From positions 1 to 35,964 of the IMG/VR virus record IMGVR_UViG_3300035216_000982: a DNA stretch of 35,964 nt. One strand, 5' to 3'. Origin of the DNA: a virus. The position numbers and the translations under genes were made by a program. Positions 12,748 to 20,300 of this stretch are shown piece by piece. The notes beneath the pieces are model-generated. The model did no database searches. It had not been told where the DNA came from and was given only the letters and a program-made list of their open reading frames with translations. How positions within the stretch are numbered: the stretch's first letter is position 1; the number at the start of each line of letters is the position of its first letter.

Positions 12748-13299
12748 AGCAAAGTTGTTTGTTTCTAAGGCTTCTTTAAACGAAATAGTGATGTCCCCCT
12801 CTTCGGGAGTCAAGTTAATAATTTTTTCGTTATTAAGTTCACCTTCGGAAAAAGCGGTTAGGCCTTTAACGGCAGGAATTGATACTAGTCCAAGATGACG
12901 AAGTGCTAATTTTCCGGGATAAGGGTTTGTCTCAGCCTCGGGTAAGTAGAACGAGCTACTTACTTTCTTAAACACTCCGTCGCGAATTAGTTTTTCAGCT
13001 TTAGGAGTAAGTTCAACGTTACCCCATAAAGCCTTACCTTTTCTCCAAAGATTTTTTACCCAACCCAATGCTGGGGTTCCGTCTGTTTGATCATGCCCGA
13101 TAATAAGAGGGGCCTCGTGGTCACCAGGAACATAGGTCCCAATAACCTGATCCAGATCCTCCTCTGTGAACATTAATTTTTGCCCAGTAGAGCTGATTTG
13201 AGCACCAGCCCTGAACATTTCTATGTGCACAGATTTCTTCTTTTGTTGAGAAGATAGAGGTTCTTTTGAGTTTATAACCTGTTCTTGATTATCAGACAT
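11380..13299 (-). CDS. Head maturation protease fused to scaffold (Mu gpI-like)
   Basis: Residues 1-150 are a Mu I-type prohead protease: LMFTEEDLDQVIGTY, PLIIGHDQTDGTPALGWVKN (His69 is a candidate catalytic residue), LWGNVELTPKAEKLI, FKKVSSSFY (serines 114-116) and LRHLGLVSIPAVKGL. This follows the family pattern '..GHpktDgpAyGWV..FkkvSaSFY..LRHvgflg..PAvkGL'. The rest (about 185-639) is an extremely acidic, lysine-rich scaffold with tandem EEGMGDEEAPT units, DHAEE repeats, a coiled coil (about 500-530) and a structured C terminus, the usual site for binding the capsid protein. The protease cleaves scaffold and itself after assembly. An internal start at residue 185 may give the scaffold alone. 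ATG 13299 follows the sheath stop by 9 bases. Confidence 0.82.
   Translation of the reverse strand: MSDNQEQVINSKEPLSSQQKKKSVHIEMFRAGAQISSTGQKLMFTEEDLDQVIGTYVPGDHEAPLIIGHDQTDGTPALGWVKNLWRKGKALWGNVELTPKAEKLIRDGVFKKVSSSFYLPEAETNPYPGKLALRHLGLVSIPAVKGLTAFSEGELNNEKIINLTPEEGDITISFKEALETNNFAMTKKKNNDVVKEVSVDQTADHAEGGMTVNINIGGGKPSVYDDSGNEVSETGAPADYKMEYAADEETDEEMAPEAESEAPEGEGEGDDMGLEDEAPTEEGMGDEEAPAEEGMGDEEAPTEEGMGDEEGEGNEPAKEDGEEDISGEMENNDKKIASLAAEYDEDELFQALALKKQAGSMMEKGASYGEMPEGLKKHMEEKEGKGEDDEEKKEEADHAEEVVDNAEEKEEEKKEKEEADHAEEVVDSGEGCGEMEEEKKKKEEDEDEKKSDMSEKVKEEKKEEKADHAEEAAPVATESLDHSESAIGDQSVDNLNARVAELEEELNKQRKLAREKEISSFAEGLYESGKLTEQVVPKGDLVRFMETLNNKNSVNFSETGKASQFDFMRGVLDSLPSMVSFEEFATPTSAPKKSKSVEPNASGYAYDPNTANVHAEALSYAEENDCDYLTAVKFVINNN
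12375..12473 (-). repeat. Three tandem 33-bp units in the scaffold coding region
   Basis: Units starting at 12375, 12408 and 12441 (period 33 bases) encode 11-residue acidic repeats of the form EEGMGDEEAP(T/A); the last is slightly shorter. Copies differ by a few silent or conservative changes. They form part of the acidic scaffold domain and could expand or contract by replication slippage without breaking the frame. Confidence 0.85.
12774..12781 (-). promoter_or_regulatory. Internal GTTTAAAG motif inside the protease-scaffold gene
   Basis: GTTTAAAG on the coding (minus) strand, read as part of the codons for Ser-Phe-Lys, 26 bases before the in-frame ATG at 12747. See the scaffold entry. 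It could be chance, but the position matches that of the motif at true unit starts. Confidence 0.45.
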
Positions 13300-13308
13300 T
13301 TTTAATTA

Positions 13309-16300
13309 TCAAACGGTAGTTTGGTTAAGGAGATAGTCGAATCTATCTACGTTTCTAGAGAACGAATCCTGTACCTGAGCAACCTGACCAGCAGGTGTTC
13401 TAACCACAGTAACAACTAGACGCTCAAGCGTTGGCGATGTAGCCACGTAAGCATCGAGTCTTAATGTTCCATTTTCCAGATCAGCTAGGCTGTTGTTGGC
13501 ATCAGAGCAAACAACAAGATATGCTTGTTCTGGTCTTGCACCAAAAAGCGCACCCTGACGATAAAGTTGGCCCATAACCTGAGAGGCAATAGACTTGGCT
13601 CTAGAATAGAGTGTACCAGCAGAATCGATCTGTTCAAAGAGAACATCGTCGAAGCTCCTAGCCATAACATCAAGAAGGACGTTAAGGATCGCTCTCGTGT
13701 TAACAAACTTGAAGAGAGCATTTGGGCTCATTGTTCTAGCGCCCCAGGCAACAATTCCTCTATTGGGTAGGCTTCTAATTGGATTGAGGCCTAGAGGGTA
13801 TGTAACTTCTTGCTGTTGGGCAGTGATATCAAAGCGGAGGCCATTGGCTCCTCTTAGTGGGTATCTTGCACCAGCGGGGGATTGTTGGAATCCTTCGTTA
13901 ACGTATCTAGAGCAAGCAATACCTGCAATGTACGCACTAGGAGGAACAAATCTATCAGCAGCGTTCTTGATGTAAGGAGCATAGAAAGCACCGTGGCCAA
14001 AAGGAGCACCGGCTGTAGACTTAACATAAGCGAGTTCATCTTGTACTTCACTCAAGCTGAGTTCATCAGCTCCACAATCGATAAGTGCGATGTGCTGAGT
14101 ACCAGAGATACCCTCAACTTCACCAAGCTTACCTTCGGCAGCTCTTAGAAGCGCTTGAGAGACTTTTACTCTTTCTTCTCTTGCTTCTTTCTTAGTAAGA
14201 ACACCAGTTTCTTGCTTGAAACTCGTAAATGCTTCTGGGGCAAAAAGGAAGCCAGGGCGATATTCGCTGGCACCCATGCCTTGCTCGATAGCATAAACAA
14301 AGTCCTGAGCCCTTGCTTTAGAGGATAACTTGTAAGCAGAAAAATCAGCGGCTTCAGAGAGCGAGTTGATTCTAACTACGTTCGTATCTCTCTGTCCGTA
14401 TCTGTTAAGACCAGGAACAACAGGAGAAGGAATACCGTTCTTAGAAGTAATTTTTACTTTAAGAATATAGTCGTGACGATAGAACCCGTTAGCAATAGAG
14501 CTATCTAGGAACACCGTAGTAGAACTAGAGGTAAACGCAGGAGCAGAAGTTACAACGAAAGCAGAGTCATTAGTTACGCTTGCAACTTGGAATCTGTAGC
14601 CATTGATAACAACATAGGATCCGGTATAAAGACTCTCAGTAAACTTGGTTGTTACTGTGCTGTAGCTTGTGCTAGCTGCAACAGTGGCACCAGCCACGTT
14701 ACTTACGATAGCCTGGGTATTAGAGGAAACGGTAACAACTTCATATGTAGCGGATCCGATAAGGAGTCTGTATCCGGGGGCAATAGATGAAAGGAAATCT
14801 GTGCCTGAACCTAATAAAGCTCCACTTGCCAAGAGTTGAATTGTTCCACTCTGAGCTGAAGTCGATCCTTGGATAGTTGTGTTAGAAGCTGTTGTTGCAA
14901 TAGTTCCTGTAAGTGCTTTTCCGTCATTTGTAGGACGAAGAGCAGGCTTACCGGCGTTAGCAGTAGAAATAGAGATTGCAGTGCCATTGTTAGGTGCAAA
15001 ATTACCAGCTCCTAAACCAGAGTAGTCAACAGAAACTGCATCTACCTCATAGTAAGGATCGAGTTCTTTCTCTGCAATAACTTCTTTAAGTGACTTAACG
15101 ATGTCTGCTGTAATCTCGTCTGGAGTAGCGCCATTAGCAATAATGACTCTGTTTTCTCCTGCGATATTTACATAGAAGACTTGGACGCTGTCAGGAACAT
15201 ATCCGGTTCTTGTAACATTACCGCCTACAGAAGTGATCGTTCCATTAGGAACCTCGGTTAGGCCTCCTCCAGCTGCTCCTGCAGTAAAGGCGGTAGTGCC
15301 AGCATCCCACTGATAATAAGCGGCGAATCCATCGGACCATTTAATATGGTCGTCTTTTCCGACTCTTTCGTCAGTAGTAACGGCTACAATCTTGTTATCT
15401 GGGATGTTGCTGTCAGCTGCGTAGATCTCTTGATCAAGCAAGAAGTCTTCGATTGCTTTAAATACGTCTGCTTGAACAGCAGGGTCATAGGCAAGTCTAC
15501 GAACTCTTACTTCTAAAGCGTTATCAGACGTAAAAGTGAGAGCAGCACCTGAGCCATTATTGATAATGAAGGTATCGCCAGATACACTTAAGACAACGTA
15601 TGTAGTGCTATAGAAGATATTTCCGGTAGGAAGCTCACCAGCGGCGTTATAAGCAGCTTGGCCAGGGTTGATTCCTTCAAAAACAATTTTATCACCTGCA
15701 GCAAGAGCGTCGGCTCCAATGCTAAGCTTAGCGATCTCTCCTGAGCCCATTGTAACAACGCCGGTTGAGGCGGTGAAGGAGCCAGCAGAAGCCGTCTTTC
15801 CAGTTACGGATGTTTCTTCTAAGAAATTACCAATGGCCGAACCAGAGATAGGAAGAACAGGCTCTTGAGATGATACGTCTCTAGCAATGCATCTAAAATC
15901 AAGTTCTTTGATTGGAACGTAGCGACTAATCGTTCCTGCATCTGTCGGAGTCGCATATGCGGTATCAGAAATCTGATAACCTTTGAAGCTTTGGATGGTC
16001 GGGATTACGCGAACGTCTTTAGAGTAAATTCTGAAGGTAGCCTTTTTGGCTTCTTCATCTGTTTGCTCAATTCTATAGAACGTTTTGAAATCAGGATCAT
16101 CTTGTGAAAGATAACCTACGATATCAAACGCGTTGTCACTCGCATCAAGAGCAGTAGTTGTAATAACTCTGATCTCTACGCCGTCGGAATCATTGATACC
16201 CAGGGACTTATCCCCGAAGTAACGATCACCAACTTTTAATGAGAATAAGTTCCATCCAGCAGCCTTGGTCACGATGACCTTGGATTCTGGAGTAGGAGTT

Positions 16301-16641
16301 ACGCGAGTGTAGTATAGAATTCCGTTGACGCCAACATTCTCGAAGAATGCTTTCACGGAATCGTATGAAGCGATAGACTTGGGGTTATTAGCAGCGGTAG
16401 GGATACCGCCGGCTTTTTGAATCCAGTCTTGTAAAGAACCAACTTGTGTTGGTAGGTACGGGGGGAGAGATGAATACTCGTCCAGGGGATTTTCATCATA
16501 TGGATCTACAGGTGTAGAGCCAAAGATGTAGCCAATGGCATGAGATGCCAAAGGCTGGGGTAATCCACCAGTTGAGGACTGAGTAACAAACACTCCGGGG
16601 CGCTGTAGAGCGCCTACATTGATGTTTACAGGATTAGCCAT
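13309..16641 (-). CDS. Tail sheath protein, unusually large (1110 aa)
   Basis: The N terminus (residues 1-110: VNVGALQRPGVFVTQ-like start, HAIGYIFGSTP, SLQDWIQKAGGI, VGVNGILYYTRV) and the C terminus (about 840-1110: IALIDCGADE, FAPYI-like block, PPSAYIAGIACSRY, QEVTYPLGLNPIRSLPNRGI, VAWGARTM, FVNTRAILNVLLDVM) are those of a contractile tail sheath. It therefore establishes a myovirus. Between them are inserted beta modules. One at about 280-385 carries GDKIVFEG, then ELPTGNIFYSTTYVV, then GDTFIINN. Two tandem ones lie at about 598-715 (GSGTDFLSSIAPGYRLLIGS type). These probably decorate the outside of the tail and explain the length (usual range 380-700). It is the first gene of the capsid operon, with the GTTTAAAG motif 39 bases upstream. 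Confidence 0.92.
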   Translation of the reverse strand: MANPVNINVGALQRPGVFVTQSSTGGLPQPLASHAIGYIFGSTPVDPYDENPLDEYSSLPPYLPTQVGSLQDWIQKAGGIPTAANNPKSIASYDSVKAFFENVGVNGILYYTRVTPTPESKVIVTKAAGWNLFSLKVGDRYFGDKSLGINDSDGVEIRVITTTALDASDNAFDIVGYLSQDDPDFKTFYRIEQTDEEAKKATFRIYSKDVRVIPTIQSFKGYQISDTAYATPTDAGTISRYVPIKELDFRCIARDVSSQEPVLPISGSAIGNFLEETSVTGKTASAGSFTASTGVVTMGSGEIAKLSIGADALAAGDKIVFEGINPGQAAYNAAGELPTGNIFYSTTYVVLSVSGDTFIINNGSGAALTFTSDNALEVRVRRLAYDPAVQADVFKAIEDFLLDQEIYAADSNIPDNKIVAVTTDERVGKDDHIKWSDGFAAYYQWDAGTTAFTAGAAGGGLTEVPNGTITSVGGNVTRTGYVPDSVQVFYVNIAGENRVIIANGATPDEITADIVKSLKEVIAEKELDPYYEVDAVSVDYSGLGAGNFAPNNGTAISISTANAGKPALRPTNDGKALTGTIATTASNTTIQGSTSAQSGTIQLLASGALLGSGTDFLSSIAPGYRLLIGSATYEVVTVSSNTQAIVSNVAGATVAASTSYSTVTTKFTESLYTGSYVVINGYRFQVASVTNDSAFVVTSAPAFTSSSTTVFLDSSIANGFYRHDYILKVKITSKNGIPSPVVPGLNRYGQRDTNVVRINSLSEAADFSAYKLSSKARAQDFVYAIEQGMGASEYRPGFLFAPEAFTSFKQETGVLTKKEAREERVKVSQALLRAAEGKLGEVEGISGTQHIALIDCGADELSLSEVQDELAYVKSTAGAPFGHGAFYAPYIKNAADRFVPPSAYIAGIACSRYVNEGFQQSPAGARYPLRGANGLRFDITAQQQEVTYPLGLNPIRSLPNRGIVAWGARTMSPNALFKFVNTRAILNVLLDVMARSFDDVLFEQIDSAGTLYSRAKSIASQVMGQLYRQGALFGARPEQAYLVVCSDANNSLADLENGTLRLDAYVATSPTLERLVVTVVRTPAGQVAQVQDSFSRNVDRFDYLLNQTTV

Positions 16642-16680
16642 AAATTAAATCTTTGCAAAGTAAGAGGCCTTTCAGATAGC

Positions 16681-16688
16681 CTTTAAAC
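16681..16688 (-). promoter_or_regulatory. GTTTAAAG motif before the sheath-capsid operon
   Basis: GTTTAAAG on the minus strand, 39 bases before the sheath ATG at 16641. The leader is A/T rich without a clear ribosome site. It lies in the 66-base gap between the sheath and the small gene ending at 16708. Confidence 0.6.
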
Positions 16689-16707
16689 AAATAGCCATTT
16701 ATAAGCT

Positions 16708-16950
16708 TTAATCTTCTGGTTCGTTTTTGTACAAATCAAATAGGTTATTCATTAACCAATCTGGGCAGCTCTCGCTACCACATTTTTGGAGCTCTAAGAT
16801 CTTAAGAGACTTACGCATTATCTTATTGAAATCGGAGTCTGTAACGTGATGAGAGCATACTTTAACAAACCCTTTTAGCTCGGTATCATTCTTATGCACT
16901 ACAATCGAGCACAGGATTAATATGAGTTTCAGTCTTAGTTCGTCTGTCAT
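16708..16950 (-). CDS. Small hypothetical protein, 80 aa
   Basis: A helical protein with two cysteine/histidine-rich spots (LILCSIVVHK, VCSHHVTDSD) and a CGSESCPDWLM segment. No family is recognised. Its start overlaps the end of the previous gene by 4 bases (ATGA type), so it is coupled to it. As the third gene in a short unit just upstream of the sheath it may help tail assembly. Confidence 0.6.
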   Translation of the reverse strand: MTDELRLKLILILCSIVVHKNDTELKGFVKVCSHHVTDSDFNKIMRKSLKILELQKCGSESCPDWLMNNLFDLYKNEPED

Positions 16951-17375
16951 TTAGATTGCGATTTATTTAATTCGGATATTGCATCCTGATGGACTTGAAT
17001 CATTGCCATGATTTTAGTCATGGGCTGAGACTCAAAAAAATTCATCGCAACAAAAGAATTATTTTGTAAAGCGTAACATACCTCTAACCATTTGAGTTTC
17101 GGCATAAAATTGCAAAATATCTCTTTCACTACAATTTCAAAAACTTCCTTTATGACCTTTGGTGTTAATTGATTTATCCTTATAGACGATAGATTTATTT
17201 TCTCAAGTATATCCATGACGTCATTTATCGATAAATCCTTGCTCTCTTCAAAAAACCTTTCAAAAAATTCTAAGTCTTCACCCGTAATATCTCTAAAATG
17301 TAAGGCATTACTATTCTTGTCAACTATAGAGATAGTATAGTTATGCCTTCTTATTGTAGAGTACTTCTCACTCAT
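16947..17375 (-). CDS. Possible tail assembly protein, 142 aa
   Basis: This is a helical protein without a motif that I know (KNSNALHFRDITGEDLEFFE, MDILEKINLSSIRINQLTPK). The 'ITGEDLEFFERF' start resembles the N-terminal part of tail assembly chaperones, in which a domain for GxDLxxL-type helices follows a short beta hairpin. It overlaps the gene before it by 8 bases and has its own ATG. A stop codon (TAG) in its frame lies four codons before the ATG, so it is not reached by a frameshift. Confidence 0.55.
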   Translation of the reverse strand: MSEKYSTIRRHNYTISIVDKNSNALHFRDITGEDLEFFERFFEESKDLSINDVMDILEKINLSSIRINQLTPKVIKEVFEIVVKEIFCNFMPKLKWLEVCYALQNNSFVAMNFFESQPMTKIMAMIQVHQDAISELNKSQSK

Positions 17376-17712
17376 CAGATCCTAGTAAGCTACCAAGGGC
17401 TTCGCCAATCTTTTTTAATTGTCTTGCAGTTAATCTTTTAGCATCTCTCATGGACAATTTTTTGCCTCCAGCCTCAGGAGCATGAAGGATACAGATCGTT
17501 TGAAGTGTTGCTTCGATCTCTCCTAATTTCTTATCGTCGTTGATATTAGAGATATAGATTAGATCCTCTGCGCATGGTTCTTTAAGGTATAAGAACTTCC
17601 CTTCGCTGATTTCTACGGGAACGACTTCAGGTTCGCCAAAATCAAATGCACTTATGGTCTCTAAAGTGCCATTTTCTTCTGCCCCAGGCCGAGACATTTT
17701 GCTGGTAGCCAT
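17368..17712 (-). CDS. Possible tail assembly chaperone, 114 aa
   Basis: The protein has a strand-rich front (VVPVEISEGKFLYLKEPCAE), a middle IEATLQTICILHAPEAGG and the end LSMRDAKRLTARQLKKIGEAL. This is the design of the small tail chaperones of Mu-like and other long-tailed phages (a beta part followed by 'LT..eL.ki..AL'). It is first in a three-gene unit. The GTTTAAAG motif lies 27 bases before its start. An A-AAA-AAG slippery heptamer lies near its 3' end (17410-17416), but the -1 frame closes after six codons. Confidence 0.55.
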   Translation of the reverse strand: MATSKMSRPGAEENGTLETISAFDFGEPEVVPVEISEGKFLYLKEPCAEDLIYISNINDDKKLGEIEATLQTICILHAPEAGGKKLSMRDAKRLTARQLKKIGEALGSLLGSDE

Positions 17713-17739
17713 GATTTACATTGAGTTGTACGTTCTTTT

Positions 17740-17747
17740 CTTTAAAC
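17740..17747 (-). promoter_or_regulatory. GTTTAAAG motif for the minus-strand chaperone unit
   Basis: GTTTAAAG on the minus strand, 27 bases before the ATG at 17712. Together with the plus-strand copy at 17765-17772 it forms a divergent pair with 17 bases between them. Confidence 0.6.
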
Positions 17748-17764
17748 TCTAATTTTGATTTTTT

Positions 17765-17772
17765 GTTTAAAG
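17765..17772 (+). promoter_or_regulatory. GTTTAAAG motif for the plus-strand island
   Basis: GTTTAAAG, 21 bases before the ATG at 17794. Downstream, TCTTAGATAGA (17776-17786) is shared exactly with the bases following the motif at 33304-33311. Confidence 0.62.
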
Positions 17773-17793
17773 ACATCTTAGATAGAAATAAAA

Positions 17794-18192
17794 ATGGCTA
17801 TTAATTCTTCAAATGCGCCATATGAGTCTTGGAAAACCCTGAGACAAAACTCTGACTACAGGGCTAAAACAACTCAGAACATGGCGTATGTTAGAGAGGC
17901 CCTATCTCAGGACAAATATCTAAAGTCCTCTAATAGAGTTAATCCCGGACCTTCTAGAAATACCAGAGCTTCTATGGCTAATAATTCTGAACAAAATCCT
18001 CACGTCTACGGATCAGAAGACATGTGGGGTTGGCAAAATTGGGCTGATAAGAGAACCAAGAAAGCATCTACATTGGCCCCAGGCCTTATAGAAGTTAATT
18101 CTAGTGTAGACGCCCCAGGAACACAGTACCCAGGCCCCTCTAGAGTGAATGGCTGGGCAGGCTGTTCTACCTGCAGGAGACGAAGGATATGA
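17794..18192 (+). CDS. Hypothetical protein, 132 aa
   Basis: The protein is polar and asparagine/serine/proline-rich, without membrane segments. It has three tryptophans close together (MWGWQNWADKR) and ends GWAGCSTCRRRR, a basic cysteine pair that could bind metal or nucleic acid. I do not know the family. It is the first gene of a four-gene plus-strand unit and, like other motif-driven first genes, has no ribosome site. It could be a minor virion protein, given the late-type motif. The next gene starts inside its stop (ATGA). Confidence 0.65.
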   Translation: MAINSSNAPYESWKTLRQNSDYRAKTTQNMAYVREALSQDKYLKSSNRVNPGPSRNTRASMANNSEQNPHVYGSEDMWGWQNWADKRTKKASTLAPGLIEVNSSVDAPGTQYPGPSRVNGWAGCSTCRRRRI

Positions 18193-18458
18193 CAGTAAGA
18201 AAGCCTAGGAAGCCAGCGGCGGCTAAAGCTGTAGAACCTACTCGGGAAGATAAGTATAAGATCCCTCAAGAGGAGCTAGAAAACTTTTTTATGGACCCAG
18301 AACCATCTGAAAAACCTCTCGTACAAAAGAAAAAATCAAGACCTCCTAAAACGGGTAAGATCTTCTTAGGACAAGAGGACATACGCCACTTTGAAGCCTA
18401 TAAGAAGTTCTTAAAGGAAGAGCAAGGTATCACAGATGTTAGACATAAACGTATTTAA
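18189..18458 (+). CDS. Small basic hypothetical protein, 89 aa
   Basis: The front part is rich in lysine, arginine, proline and alanine (KPRKPAAAKAVEPTREDKY) and looks disordered; the rear has a charged helix (LGQEDIRHFEAYKKFLKEE). The family is unknown. The start is coupled to the previous gene (ATGA overlap). A basic disordered tail of this type would suit nucleic-acid or capsid binding, but this is only a guess. Confidence 0.6.
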   Translation: MTVRKPRKPAAAKAVEPTREDKYKIPQEELENFFMDPEPSEKPLVQKKKSRPPKTGKIFLGQEDIRHFEAYKKFLKEEQGITDVRHKRI

Positions 18459-18468
18459 ATGATATAAT
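18439..18468 (+). promoter_or_regulatory. Possible promoter before the dCMP deaminase gene
   Basis: TATAAT (18463-18468) is a perfect -10 box and TTAGAC (18439-18444) a weak -35 at 18-base spacing. The start codon is 19 bases after the box, close to the 20-24 bases seen at the polymerase and gnd-like genes. It would allow the deaminase to be made early, independent of the late motif upstream. Confidence 0.45.
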
Positions 18469-18487
18469 AGATAGAAGAATCTATTTT

Positions 18488-18895
18488 ATGAAGCCTAAAA
18501 TCAAAGAAGCTTACATGAAGACTGCTGAACTTTTTTCTGAAGTATCTGAGTGTGATCGAATGAAAGTAGGCGCGATTGTAGTCAAAAACGGGAGTATCTT
18601 AGCTCATGGCTGGAACGGGACTCCTTCAGGTTTTCATACTAACTGTTGTGAAAAAGAAAACGGCAGCACAAATCCTTTTGTTCTACATGCTGAACAAAAC
18701 GCATTGATTAAGATGGCAAAATCTTCCGAGTCTATCGACGGAGCTGAGCTATTCTGCACACACAGTCCATGTCCTGATTGCTCAAAAATGATTGCTCAAG
18801 CGGGTGTTAAAAAAGTCTATTATCGCCATGAATATAGAATCACTGACGGTATTGATGTTTTAAAGCAGCTTGGCGTAGAAATTGAAAAAATGTAA
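18488..18895 (+). CDS. dCMP deaminase
   Basis: The 135-residue protein is a zinc-dependent cytidine/deoxycytidylate deaminase. HAEQN (His67, Glu69) and CPDC (Cys95, Cys98) supply the zinc ligands and proton shuttle, and GWNGTPSG is the loop typical of dCMP deaminases. The enzyme turns dCMP into dUMP, the substrate for thymidylate synthesis, so it feeds dTTP for phage replication. The length is normal for the short bacterial/phage form. It sits oddly among structural operons rather than with the replication genes, and carries its own TATAAT box. The following gene starts on its stop codon (TAATG). Confidence 0.92.
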   Translation: MKPKIKEAYMKTAELFSEVSECDRMKVGAIVVKNGSILAHGWNGTPSGFHTNCCEKENGSTNPFVLHAEQNALIKMAKSSESIDGAELFCTHSPCPDCSKMIAQAGVKKVYYRHEYRITDGIDVLKQLGVEIEKM

Positions 18896-19242
18896 TGTTT
18901 GAACATCCAGAAGCCCGCGAAAGAATTAAAAAAATATTTAAGAACATATCTAATTTAGAGGGGGAACTAATTCCCGAGTTTAAAAAGACTCTAATAAAAA
19001 ATGAACCGCTTGGTCTGTACATAGCTACAGAGGACCAATCAGACATAATGTGGGTTTTTGGTAGGGAAGAAATTGCTAGAATGTTAGGTGGAGAAGAAGC
19101 ACTAGACGCTATAACCGAGGAGCTTTTACCGACTTCTTTAGATAAAGAAGAAGGCGTTGTATTTGCAGTATTAAAAAAAGTCGGGCCACTCTACGCGATC
19201 CGACTAGAAAAAGCTGTTCTTGAAGAAGTATTTTTAAGTTAG
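18895..19242 (+). CDS. Hypothetical protein, 115 aa
   Basis: An acidic, mixed alpha/beta protein (KKIFKNISNLEGELIPEFKK, then IATEDQSDIMWVFGREEIAR, then VVFAVLKKVGPLYAIRLEKA). No family is recognised. Start and stop of neighbours touch: TAATG with the deaminase, and a 4-base convergent overlap with the minus-strand virion gene at 19239. It may be functionally tied to the deaminase by coupling. Confidence 0.6.
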   Translation: MFEHPEARERIKKIFKNISNLEGELIPEFKKTLIKNEPLGLYIATEDQSDIMWVFGREEIARMLGGEEALDAITEELLPTSLDKEEGVVFAVLKKVGPLYAIRLEKAVLEEVFLS

Positions 19243-20300
19243 TCTACTAGAGCAAGCACTGCTGTTTTAAAGCTGGCGTAATCAGCACTGGCACTTAAAG
19301 CAGCTTTTAATTCTACAACTGTAATCGATGGGGTGAGCGATTTTATAATTTGACCAAAAGCGTTGATACTAACATTTGATCTGAGGTTAACGCCGGCTGT
19401 ACTCGTTGGAACAAAAGCAATTGTAATAGTTCGTGGCCCTATCTCGTCGTCTATATTAACTGGTTTACCAAAAGAGATCCATTCAGTAGTAGTTGTTGAA
19501 TTAGTTGTTTGATCTGTTCCTATCCAGTTAAACCCTATATATGTGCCTCTTTCTTCGCTATCCCAAGAGCTAGACGCTATTGCGCATATAGAAGACCCGA
19601 TAATCTTACCGCCTCCGTCGTTTCCGGCAAACTCGATCTTACCAATCTCATCCTGTCTACGGAGCGATCCATTGTTGTTGGATTTTTCCCCTCTTGTTTT
19701 ATAGAACTGAACGATAGAAGCACGAATAGTATTACCTGTTGAGGTATAAAACCTTGAAGTGTTAACAACTTCATCTTGAGTTATAAGGGAAGTTAAAGTA
19801 ATCTTTAGCGCCTCCTGCGTCTCTCCTATTCGAGACACCTCAGAAGATAGCGTACTTATCTCTTCTAGTTTCTCTAGCTGACTATCTACAATATCTTTCC
19901 TAGAGGAGAAAGTACTTTGTAGTGTGTCTTGTGCTGTTTCTAGAAGTTGAAAAGCGTTTTCTAAATTAGTTATTGAAGTAGCAGTTGCGTCTGATAAGGC
20001 CGCTTGTGACGATGCTAGAGCTGTAGAGAATATTTTTAAATCCCTGGTGCTAGCATATGTTCTATCAGCGTATCGAACACTAACAGCACCTTGTGGTGTT
20101 GTAGGGTCTACCACCTCACAGATAGAAACACCGAGCTTTAGCCCACTCTTTGATCCGGAGCCATCCTCCACAAATATGCTGCTATCAGATAGCAATCCAT
20201 CTTGAGAGAGCACTTCTCCAGTGCTTGAAAGTTCTTGTCTAGATACATTTAAGAGACCACCAGCGTAGTCTTCAATAAATTTAGATCTTAGGTCTGCCAT
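19239..20300 (-). CDS. Conserved cyanophage virion protein with coiled coil, 353 aa
   Basis: The N-terminal 60 residues (LRSKFIEDYAGGLLNVSRQE, then FVEDGSGSKSGLKLGV) look like a fibre- or virion-attachment domain that I recall from several cyanomyoviruses. There follows VRYADRTYAS, a central alanine/serine/leucine/glutamate coiled coil (about residues 85-165), and a C-terminal strand-rich head domain (about 180-330). A trimeric short fibre or baseplate spike is a reasonable reading. Its start lies 20 bases inside the LRR gene. It is last in the three-gene unit starting at 25070. Confidence 0.6.
   Translation of the reverse strand: MADLRSKFIEDYAGGLLNVSRQELSSTGEVLSQDGLLSDSSIFVEDGSGSKSGLKLGVSICEVVDPTTPQGAVSVRYADRTYASTRDLKIFSTALASSQAALSDATATSITNLENAFQLLETAQDTLQSTFSSRKDIVDSQLEKLEEISTLSSEVSRIGETQEALKITLTSLITQDEVVNTSRFYTSTGNTIRASIVQFYKTRGEKSNNNGSLRRQDEIGKIEFAGNDGGGKIIGSSICAIASSSWDSEERGTYIGFNWIGTDQTTNSTTTTEWISFGKPVNIDDEIGPRTITIAFVPTSTAGVNLRSNVSINAFGQIIKSLTPSITVVELKAALSASADYASFKTAVLALVD

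Noticed and set aside
17410-17416. A-AAA-AAG slippery heptamer near the end of the likely tail chaperone gene, suggesting a programmed frameshift
   Set aside because: After a -1 slip the new frame stops after six codons. The next gene lies in the +1/-2 frame, and a TAG closes that frame four codons before its own ATG, so a shift at the heptamer cannot reach it.
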